Positions 7,404-12,244 of a DNA stretch of 12,781 bases are shown piece by piece (position 1 is the stretch's first letter; each line of letters starts with the position of its first letter). The notes beneath the pieces are model-generated. The model saw nothing but the letters and a program-made list of their open reading frames with translations. It was not told where the DNA came from and ran no database searches. Both the position numbers and the translations under genes were made by a program. The stretch covers positions 1 through 12,781 of the forward strand of contig DATLFO010000348.1 in assembly GCA_035541035.1 (NCBI GenBank), in the 5' to 3' direction. Source of the stretch: DASWHR01 sp035541035 (GTDB lineage Bacteria > Actinomycetota > AC-67).

Positions 7404-7409
7404 ATCGTA
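7404..7409 (-). promoter_or_regulatory. Candidate -10 box (TACGAT) of the regulator/sensor operon, short or no leader
   Basis: TACGAT on the minus strand is followed by ten bases and the ATG at 7393, predicting a leader of at most about 4 nt. The direct repeat at 7419-7437 occupies the place of the -35 box. Confidence 0.5.
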
Positions 7410-7418
7410 TCGCCGCGT

Positions 7419-7437
7419 CGCTGAGAGCGCCCTGAGG
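7419..7437 (-). promoter_or_regulatory. Candidate OmpR-family operator: two 8-bp direct repeats 11 bp apart
   Basis: On the minus strand CCTCAGGG, then CGC, then TCTCAGCG: two copies sharing CTCAG with an 11-bp start-to-start spacing. The downstream copy lies 9 bp before the TACGAT box (11 bp if only the CTCAG core is counted). OmpR/PhoB-type regulators bind tandem half-sites at this spacing, and a site abutting the -10 in place of a -35 box is the layout of activated Pho-type promoters. The inference is autoregulation by the regulator encoded immediately downstream. Confidence 0.45.
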
Positions 7438-7578
7438 CAAGCGAACCGTTCCACGGCCGTCCGTTTTGAAGGCATCACGCGTGACGCCCACGGCCCGATT
7501 CGAGTGCGGGCTAGTCCCTTCGGGCTATGGGTTCGCGCTGCCGTTTAGGCCGGGATAGTCGTGCCGAGACGGCAAGAA

Positions 7579-7603
7579 GAAACCTTTTGAAAAGTGGTTC
7601 GTT
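7579..7603 (+). promoter_or_regulatory. Possible ECF-sigma-type promoter with overlapping inverted repeat, upstream of the small Asn-rich gene
   Basis: GAAAC (7579-7583), 16 bases, then CGTT (7600-7603). This is one mismatch from the GGAAC-N16/17-CGTT pattern of general-stress-type ECF sigma factors. The spacer contains the imperfect inverted repeat AACC-TTTTGAAAA-GTGGTT (7581-7599), which could instead be an operator. No convincing sigma-70 -10 box is seen before this gene. The rest of 7410-7647 holds a short hairpin at 7512-7527 and nothing else recognisable. Confidence 0.25.
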
Positions 7604-7647
7604 GTTTCAGTCAAACGCAGCGGGGCGATGCCGAAAGAGGTAGAGAG

Positions 7648-7944
7648 ATGGCAGACAAGGCGAACCGTACCGGACAGAGCGAAACCGCTCGGGGCAACGT
7701 CCTGGGCGACCGTGCGGGATGGAACAAGGTCGCCTACAACGGCGCCGCGCATGCTCCCTCGGACCGCACCTACGGCGGCGTGAACCCCCGGACCATGAAC
7801 TACACGCACCGCGCGGATTCGGGTGCGTTCCCCGGGTCGCTGACCAACGGCGCGCTCGCCAACCTCGTCCCCTTGGTTCTTTCGGCGATGTGGGAGTCGG
7901 CGTTCGCTCGCGAGGCGGGCCCGCTCTCCACCTGGAGCAACTGA
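7648..7944 (+). CDS. Small Asn-rich protein of unknown function
   Basis: A 98-residue protein I do not recognise. It has nine Asn, no Cys and no signal peptide. Residues 1-63 are hydrophilic, with many Gly, Asn, Thr and Arg, and are probably disordered or extended. Residues 68-87 (GALANLVPLVLSAMWESAFA) form the only hydrophobic, helix-prone stretch. The last residues are GPLSTWSN. ATG 7648 is supported by AAAGAGG ending 7 nt upstream; an in-frame GTG at 7594 lies within the proposed promoter region and is rejected. Evidence that it is coding: GC-rich third positions, a well placed ribosome binding site, and isolation between its own upstream region and a strong hairpin at 8059-8096. It may be co-translated with the tiny ORF that follows. 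It could be a stress-related or structural small protein, but no function is claimed. Confidence 0.65.
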   Translation: MADKANRTGQSETARGNVLGDRAGWNKVAYNGAAHAPSDRTYGGVNPRTMNYTHRADSGAFPGSLTNGALANLVPLVLSAMWESAFAREAGPLSTWSN

Positions 7945-7945
7945 C

Positions 7946-8005
7946 ATGATGGCAATCCTGGAATTCATGGCGCGGCAGATCGCATTTCGCCGCACGCGCC
8001 GCTAG
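7946..8005 (+). CDS. Possible 19-residue microprotein (MMAILEFMARQIAFRRTRR)
   Basis: The frame opens 1 nt after the stop of the 98-residue gene, has GGAG (7934-7937) at the normal 8-nt distance from the ATG, and ends at TAG 8003-8005. The peptide begins with a hydrophobic, helix-prone segment (residues 2-13) and ends in a cationic FRRTRR tail, so it could lie on or insert into a membrane. Short ORFs arise by chance; spacing, Shine-Dalgarno sequence and peptide character are the only support. No known family is recognised. Confidence 0.35.
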   Translation: MMAILEFMARQIAFRRTRR

Positions 8006-8058
8006 CCCGCAGCACAAGCGTATCGAGCGCGACTCCTCCCCTCTCCCGCGCGCTTCTC

Positions 8059-8096
8059 CTGAGGCCCTTCCGTTGGTGGCGACGGAAGGGCCTCAG
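8059..8096. terminator. Perfect 15-bp stem-loop between convergent genes, likely bidirectional terminator
   Basis: CTGAGGCCCTTCCGT (8059-8073) pairs perfectly with ACGGAAGGGCCTCAG (8082-8096) around an 8-base loop, TGGTGGCG. It lies after the small gene (+) and 19 bp past the end of the EamA gene (-). Neither side has a T-tract, so termination may need a factor, or the stem may act as an RNA 3'-end stabiliser. Confidence 0.65.
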
Positions 8097-8115
8097 TCAT
8101 GTGCCGGTCACGGGA

Positions 8116-9054
8116 TCACTGGGGTGCGGCCGACGCGGTTGCGCCGCGGTCGCGCACCAAGGCCTCGGCGATCAGGATGCCTGCCGTGATCAGCACCGCG
8201 CCGGCGTAGCCGCGCGGGCCGAGCCGCTCCGAGAGCATCAGGAACCCGAACAGCCCCCCGAAGACCGACTCGGCCGTCAGGATCACCGCCGTCCGCGAGG
8301 CCGGGATGCGCTTTTGCGCCCGGGTCTGCAGCGCGAACGCGACCGCGCTTGCGAGCACGCCGGTCAGGATCGCCGCGGCCCAGATCGAACCGTCGCGCGG
8401 CAGGGCGGCGTCGCCCCCGATGAAGGCGGCCGCCAGTGATGCGGCCGCGGCGACGATCGACTGAACCAGCACGAAGTCCATCGGGGAGACGCGCTCGGCG
8501 ACCAGGCCCGTGCCGAAGATGTGCACCGCGAAGGACGCGGCCGTGCCGAGCACCAGGATCTCGCCGGCACCCAGGCCCAGGCCGGTGGGGGAGGCCATCA
8601 GAAACAGCCCGATCGTGGCGACGATCGCGCCGATAACGGTCGTGGCGGCCGGCCGCCGGCGCGCCACCACCGCGGTCATCAGCGGGACCATCAGCACGTA
8701 CAGCCCGGTGATGAAGGCGACGTTGGAGGCGCTCGTGCGCTGCAGGCCGAGCGTCTGGGTCGCATAGCCCGCGAACAGCGCGACGCCGAGCCACAGAGCG
8801 GGCTTGATCATGCTGCGGGGAAGGCGCGCACCGATGGCGGCCAGCGCGATCGCGGCGATCGCGAAGCGAAGCGCCAGAAACAAGAAAGGATCCACCGGCG
8901 CGGCCGACTCCAGGCCGAAGCCGCCGCGCACACGCTCGCATCGCTCGACCGAGCATTTCACCAACGGGAAGGTCAGGCCCCACACCGCGGTCACGCCGAT
9001 CAAGGCGAGCTCCATCGCGAAGCGGGGAGGGCGCCGGGCGGGGGAGCGAGCCAC
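8116..9054 (-). CDS. EamA (drug/metabolite transporter) family permease, second copy type
   Basis: A 312-residue membrane protein with about ten hydrophobic segments and two EamA repeats. Marks include AVWGLTFPLVK (23-33), the 'GYATQTLGLQRTSASNVAFI' region (97-115) followed by GLYVLMVPL, and in the second half TAVILTAESVFGGLFGFLMLSERL (255-278). This is the EamA subgroup with the TSASNVAFITG loop, distant from the other permease in the window. Between TM1 and TM2 a longer loop carries Cys34 and Cys39. The substrate is unknown. The GTG start at 9054 is 5 nt after the kinase stop, so coupling with the kinase gene is likely. An ATG at 9015 (residue 14) is an alternative start giving 299 residues, and homologues often begin near there. 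It is transcribed with the PASTA kinase and ends at the shared hairpin at 8059-8096. Confidence 0.9.
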   Translation of the reverse strand: MARSPARRPPRFAMELALIGVTAVWGLTFPLVKCSVERCERVRGGFGLESAAPVDPFLFLALRFAIAAIALAAIGARLPRSMIKPALWLGVALFAGYATQTLGLQRTSASNVAFITGLYVLMVPLMTAVVARRRPAATTVIGAIVATIGLFLMASPTGLGLGAGEILVLGTAASFAVHIFGTGLVAERVSPMDFVLVQSIVAAAASLAAAFIGGDAALPRDGSIWAAAILTGVLASAVAFALQTRAQKRIPASRTAVILTAESVFGGLFGFLMLSERLGPRGYAGAVLITAGILIAEALVRDRGATASAAPQ

Positions 9055-9059
9055 GTCGC

Positions 9060-10889
9060 TCAGGCCGTGTGCAGGATCACGTTCGAGCCGCGCTTGGCCT
9101 TCCGGCCGGCGTTGGGCACCTGCGACACGACCGTGTCGCCGTAGGAGCCCGGCACCTGGCGGCGCGAGGCGGTGAAGCCCGCGGCCCGCAGACGCGCGAC
9201 CGCTTCGGCGTAGGACTCGCCGCGCACGTCGGGCACCGGCACCTCGCTCGGACCGTCGCTGACGGTGAGCGTGACCGTGGTTCCCTTGTCGGCCTTGGTG
9301 CCGGGATTCGGGCTGGCGGCCATCACCTGATCGCGCGGCACGCGTTCGTCGACGACGCGCTTGGTCGCCACGGTGAAACCCTCGGCCTTGAGCATCTCGG
9401 TCGCCTCGGTAAGGGGTTTGCCGACCACGGCCGGGACGACTTTTTGCTCGGGTCCGGCCGAGACCACGATCGTGACCTTTGCGTCCGATCGAACGTTCAC
9501 GTTCGGGTCGGGATTCTGGTCGAACACGATTCCTTTCTTCACCGACGAGGTGAAGCGGTTGCTCACGAGCGGCTCGAGCCCCTTGTCGGTGAGCATCGTG
9601 CGTGCCTCGGCGAGCGGCTTGCCTCGAACATCGGGCACCGGGATCAGCAGCGGCCCGATCGAGACCGCGAGCGTCACACGCGAGCTGCGCCGCAGCTTGG
9701 TGCCGTGCTCGGGCGAGACCGAGATCACCTTTCCTTGCTCGATCGCCGGGTCGTTGCGAAAGACCGGCTCGGCGTTGAAGCCGGCCTCCTCGATCAGGGA
9801 CGTGGCGGCCTCTTGCGTCATGCCGGTCACGTCCGGGACGGGCACGGTCCCGAATACGCGGACGCCGATCGGAACCATGCCGGCCGCCAGAAGGAACACC
9901 AGCGCCGCGATCAGCCGCCGCCGCTTCGGCTTCGTGCGGCGGCGGATGACGGTGGTCTCGGCCGCGGCGATCGGGATCGCGCGGGTGCGGGTGTCGTCGA
10001 AGGCGACGACGTCGGGAGCTTCCATCTCGCCGCCGACGGCGAGGGGCGCGAGCGCCGCGGCCATCTCGGCGGAGGTCTGAAACCGGTCGTCGGGGTTGCG
10101 GGCGGTCGCGCGCGCGACGACCTGCTCGAGCGCGGCCGGCGCGTCGCGGCGGATCGAACGCAACGCCGGCACGTCCTCGGCGACGCGGCGGTAGGCGACC
10201 ACGACCGGGTTGTCGCCGCGGAACGGCGCCTCGCCGGTCATCATCTCGTAGAGCACCGTGCCGAGCGAGTAGATGTCGCTGCGGTGATCGCCGGCCTTGC
10301 CCTCGACCTGCTCGGGCGCGAGGTAGCTCGCGGTGCCGATCACGACGCCCGCCTGGGTCGCGCGCGACTCGGCCAGCGCGCGGGCGACGCCGAAGTCGGC
10401 GACCTTGGCCTGGCCCTCGGCGGTGACCAAGATGTTCTCGGGCTTGATGTCGCGGTGCACGATGCCTTCACGCCGCGCCGCGTCCAGCGCGCGGCAGACC
10501 TGCTCGATCAGCCGCGCGGCCGTTGCGACCGGCAACGCCCCTTTCTCGATGAGGATCTCGCGGACGGTTTTGCCGGTGATGCGCTCCATCACCATGTACG
10601 AGGCGCCGTCTTCGTTGCGGCCCCAGTCGTAGACCTGGACGATGTTGGGGTGGCTCAGCCGGCCGGCGGCCATCGCCTCGCGGCGGAAGCGCTCGACGAA
10701 CTCGGCATCGTTGCCGTAGGTGGCGTGCAGGATCTTGACCGCGACCCGGCGGTCGAGCACCGAATCCCGGGCATCGAAAACTTCGGCCATCCCACCGGAT
10801 GCGATGAGGGCCGTGATCTCGTACCGCCCCCCGAGGGGGCCGGCGAGCCGGTACCCGGGGAAGCGTTCGCGCTCGATGTTCTGCGCCAC
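9060..10889 (-). CDS. PASTA-domain transmembrane Ser/Thr protein kinase (PknB/PrkC type)
   Basis: A 609-residue protein. The kinase domain (about 20-285) has glycine loop IASGGMAEVF (29-38), K52 in VAVKIL, HRDIKPEN (145-152), DFG (165-167), GTASYLAPEQ (185-194) and DIYSLG (205-210). A basic juxtamembrane stretch (316-325) precedes one transmembrane helix (326-346). Four PASTA repeats follow, at about 348-411, 415-478, 482-545 and 549-608; in related kinases these bind cell-wall muropeptides and tie the kinase to growth and division. T178 in the activation loop aligns with PknB T171, while the place of T173 is Ala180. The GTG start is supported by TACAAT 9 nt upstream and the MAQNIERERFPGYRL lead-in. 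Unlike the usual setting, no PP2C phosphatase, FtsW/RodA or PBP gene is adjacent; the partner gene is an EamA permease. Confidence 0.96.
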   Translation of the reverse strand: MAQNIERERFPGYRLAGPLGGRYEITALIASGGMAEVFDARDSVLDRRVAVKILHATYGNDAEFVERFRREAMAAGRLSHPNIVQVYDWGRNEDGASYMVMERITGKTVREILIEKGALPVATAARLIEQVCRALDAARREGIVHRDIKPENILVTAEGQAKVADFGVARALAESRATQAGVVIGTASYLAPEQVEGKAGDHRSDIYSLGTVLYEMMTGEAPFRGDNPVVVAYRRVAEDVPALRSIRRDAPAALEQVVARATARNPDDRFQTSAEMAAALAPLAVGGEMEAPDVVAFDDTRTRAIPIAAAETTVIRRRTKPKRRRLIAALVFLLAAGMVPIGVRVFGTVPVPDVTGMTQEAATSLIEEAGFNAEPVFRNDPAIEQGKVISVSPEHGTKLRRSSRVTLAVSIGPLLIPVPDVRGKPLAEARTMLTDKGLEPLVSNRFTSSVKKGIVFDQNPDPNVNVRSDAKVTIVVSAGPEQKVVPAVVGKPLTEATEMLKAEGFTVATKRVVDERVPRDQVMAASPNPGTKADKGTTVTLTVSDGPSEVPVPDVRGESYAEAVARLRAAGFTASRRQVPGSYGDTVVSQVPNAGRKAKRGSNVILHTA

Positions 10890-10898
10890 GTCCGGCTA

Positions 10899-10904
10899 AT
10901 TGTA
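10899..10904 (-). promoter_or_regulatory. Candidate -10 box (TACAAT) of the PASTA kinase operon, leaderless
   Basis: TACAAT on the minus strand, nine bases before the GTG start. No Shine-Dalgarno sequence fits between them. It lies in an 80-bp divergent promoter region shared with the gene at 10970. Confidence 0.55.
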
Positions 10905-10952
10905 GGGACCAAGCCCGCTCCCGGCACGGAGGATAGGGAACGCTCGCTCGGG

Positions 10953-10960
10953 TATACAGT
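10953..10960 (+). promoter_or_regulatory. Candidate -10 box (TATACAGT) for the 105-residue gene, short or no leader
   Basis: TACAGT (10955-10960) fits TANNNT and ends nine bases before the ATG at 10970; the overlapping TATACA (10953-10958) is an alternative register. The bases between box and ATG (GAAAGACCG) contain no Shine-Dalgarno match. Confidence 0.5.
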
Positions 10961-10969
10961 GAAAGACCG

Positions 10970-11287
10970 ATGGCCGATTTCGTGTCCGACCTCGAAACGC
11001 TCGGTTTCCGCCGCACCGCACGGCGGGTGCCCGAATGGACGCACCAAGCGAGCCCGTACCTGATCTTTTCGGTGCAAGCCGAGGCCGACGGGTACATCCT
11101 GTTCACCTGGGAGTTGGCGATCGGCGAGTTCATGCACGCCCACGGCCTGCAGATCGGCACCAACGAGGCCCTGAACCTCTTCCTGTTCCCCGAGCGCGAC
11201 TCCCGGGGACCGGCCGACGTCACCTTCGTCGTCGACGAGATGGACCGTGTCCGAAAGATCCTTTCTTCGCTCGATCTGAGCCGCTAG
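10970..11287 (+). CDS. Conserved-looking small protein of unknown function
   Basis: A 105-residue protein that I cannot assign to a family. It has no signal peptide, membrane segment or Cys, so it should be cytosolic. Predicted features: an N-terminal helix (MADFVSDLETLGF), aromatic-rich strands around 'ASPYLIFSVQAEADGYILFTWE' taken as alternating strand pattern (residues 27-48), a helix with EFMHAHGLQIG (53-63), an 'EALNLFLFPE' segment (66-75) and a closing helix, VDEMDRVRKILSSLDL. The mix suggests a compact alpha/beta domain. The ATG has a promoter box 9 nt upstream and no Shine-Dalgarno sequence. It shares an 80-bp divergent promoter region with the PASTA kinase, so co-regulation is possible. 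Coding is supported by the promoter, GC-rich third positions and globular composition. Confidence 0.7.
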   Translation: MADFVSDLETLGFRRTARRVPEWTHQASPYLIFSVQAEADGYILFTWELAIGEFMHAHGLQIGTNEALNLFLFPERDSRGPADVTFVVDEMDRVRKILSSLDLSR

Positions 11288-11289
11288 GG

Positions 11290-11312
11290 GCGGCCCGGCG
11301 GCGCGCGGCCGC
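11290..11312 (+). terminator. Possible GC hairpin separating the 105-residue gene from the thiamin operon
   Basis: GCGGCC (11290-11295) pairs with GGCCGC (11307-11312) with an 11-base loop, 3 nt after the upstream stop and 7 nt before the TATACT promoter box. There is no T-tract, and in such GC-rich DNA a 6-bp stem is not strong evidence. Confidence 0.25.
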
Positions 11313-11319
11313 TCGGGGC

Positions 11320-11325
11320 TATACT
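11320..11325 (+). promoter_or_regulatory. -10 box (TATACT) of the thiamin operon
   Basis: TATACT is near-consensus and lies about 16 nt before the first bases of the TPP aptamer, so the transcript would begin near 11332 and enter the riboswitch directly. No -35 match is obvious in the GC-rich sequence upstream. Confidence 0.6.
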
Positions 11326-11340
11326 CGAAGCGAAAATCTG

Positions 11341-11435
11341 ATATCGGGGAGCTCGGGCGACCGGGCTGAGAGGCTGCCTGCCACGGGCGGCGACCCGCGA
11401 AACCTGATCCGGATAATGCCGGCGGAGGGAGGATG
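11341..11435 (+). ncRNA. TPP (thiamin pyrophosphate) riboswitch aptamer
   Basis: The THI-element pattern is complete: GGGGAGCTC, a stem GCTCGG/CCGGGC closed by a GCGA tetraloop, the pyrimidine-sensing CTGAGA (11366-11371), a variable GC hairpin (about 11373-11391), ACCC, then the pyrophosphate-sensing CCTGATCCGGATAATGCC (11403-11420) and GGAGGGA. P1 can form from TATC (11342-11345) with GATG (11432-11435). In this family TPP binding stabilises P1 and lowers expression. Downstream are thiG and thiH, the expected targets. The 3' P1 strand includes a purine-rich Shine-Dalgarno-like run (11424-11432) directly before an ATG. Confidence 0.96.
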
Positions 11436-11519
11436 ACGGCCACCGGACGCGATTCGGTGGCCGCGCTCATATGGAAGACCGGCTCGTCATCGCGGGACGC
11501 GACTTCTCGTCGCGTCTGA
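11433..11519 (+). CDS. Possible 28-codon leader ORF between riboswitch and thiG
   Basis: The ATG at 11433-11435 lies in the 3' strand of P1, after GGAGG (11424-11428). The frame is open through the 11437-11463 hairpin and past the thiG start, ending at TGA 11517-11519, 46 nt inside thiG in a different frame. The peptide starts MTATGRDSVAALIWK and is Ser/Arg-rich at its end; it resembles no ThiS or other protein I know. If translated, its role is probably to couple aptamer state to hairpin opening. A chance ORF cannot be excluded. Confidence 0.35.
   Translation: MTATGRDSVAALIWKTGSSSRDATSRRV
11437..11463 (+). promoter_or_regulatory. Hairpin covering the thiG Shine-Dalgarno-like sequence (expression platform)
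   Basis: CGGCCACCG (11437-11445) pairs perfectly with CGGTGGCCG (11455-11463), with a 9-base loop. The 3' arm contains GGTGG (11456-11460 region), the only Shine-Dalgarno-like match at a usable distance (about 9 nt) from the thiG ATG. No T-tract follows, so this looks like a translational switch element and not a terminator. Confidence 0.5.
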
Positions 11520-12244
11520 TCCTGGGCACCGGAAAGTTCCCGTCGGGCAAGGTCATGCGCGACGCCATCGACGCAAGCGGCACCGACATGGTCACCGTCG
11601 CGTTGCGGCGCGTGGACCTGGACGCCACCGGCGGGCCCGACATCCTCGAGTTCATCGACACGTCGCGAATCCTGTTGCTGCCCAACACCTCGGGCGCCGC
11701 CGACGCCGAGGAGGCCGTGCGGCTCGCGCGCCTCGCACGTGCGGCGGGCATGCCGTCGTGGGTCAAGCTTGAGGTCACGCCCGACCCGCGCTATCTGCTG
11801 CCGGATCCGGTCGAGACGCTTCGCGCGGCCGAGATGCTCGTCGCCGACGGCTTCACCGTGCTTCCGTACATGGCCGCCGACCCGGCGCTGGCCAAGCGTC
11901 TGGAGGAGGCGGGCTGCGCGACGGTGATGCCGCTCGGATCCTGGATCGGGTCTTCGCGCGGGCTGCGCACTGCCGACGCGATTCGTATCATCGTCGAGCA
12001 GGCGAGCGTGCCGGTCGTGGTCGACGCGGGCCTGGGCGCACCGTCGCATGCCGCCGAGGCGATGGAGATGGGCGTGGACGCGGTCCTGGTCAACACCGCG
12101 ATCGCCGTCGCGCGCGACCCGGTGCCCATGGCCGCGGCGTTCCGCGAGGCGACGATCGCGGGTCGCCGGGCCTGGACGGCGGGCCTGTCGCCGGTCCGTG
12201 ACCACGCCGAGGCCTCGAGCCCGCTCACCGGATTCCTGACATGA
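11471..12244 (+). CDS. thiG: Thiazole synthase ThiG
   Basis: A 257-residue TIM-barrel enzyme that builds the thiazole phosphate of thiamin from 1-deoxyxylulose 5-phosphate, the ThiS thiocarboxylate sulfur and dehydroglycine. Present are SRLILGTGKFPSG (14-26), DMVTVALRR (39-47), LLPNTSG (69-75), the Schiff-base Lys99 in WVKLEV, LLPDPVETLRAAE, DGFTVLPYM, GCATVMPLG (148-156), VPVVVDAGLG (180-189), AMEMGVDAVLVNTAIA (197-212) and a final AGL. The phosphate-binding loop reads SWIGSSRGL (157-165), where most homologues have APIGSGxGL or similar. Length is normal. The start at ATG 11471 fits the usual N-terminus. Expression should depend on the TPP riboswitch and hairpin upstream. The stop overlaps thiH (ATGA). 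A thiS gene, often just before thiG, is absent here. Confidence 0.97.
   Translation: MEDRLVIAGRDFSSRLILGTGKFPSGKVMRDAIDASGTDMVTVALRRVDLDATGGPDILEFIDTSRILLLPNTSGAADAEEAVRLARLARAAGMPSWVKLEVTPDPRYLLPDPVETLRAAEMLVADGFTVLPYMAADPALAKRLEEAGCATVMPLGSWIGSSRGLRTADAIRIIVEQASVPVVVDAGLGAPSHAAEAMEMGVDAVLVNTAIAVARDPVPMAAAFREATIAGRRAWTAGLSPVRDHAEASSPLTGFLT

Noticed and set aside
7512..7527. Short hairpin TAGTCC-CTTC-GGGCTA in the intergenic region, considered as part of a tRNA or riboswitch
   Set aside because: There is no cloverleaf or known riboswitch consensus around it. A 6-bp stem with a G-U pair is expected by chance in such DNA.
7594..7647. GTG start for the small Asn-rich protein at 7594
   Set aside because: It overlaps the proposed promoter/inverted repeat and has no ribosome binding site; ATG 7648 has one.
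9069..11063. 664-codon plus-strand frame antisense to the PASTA kinase
   Set aside because: Composition is dominated by Arg, Asp, Gly and His from reversed codons. The opposite strand encodes a full kinase with all motifs.
10655..12205. 516-codon minus-strand frame across the 105-residue gene, riboswitch and thiG
   Set aside because: It runs antisense through a TPP aptamer and thiG and has no recognisable domain.
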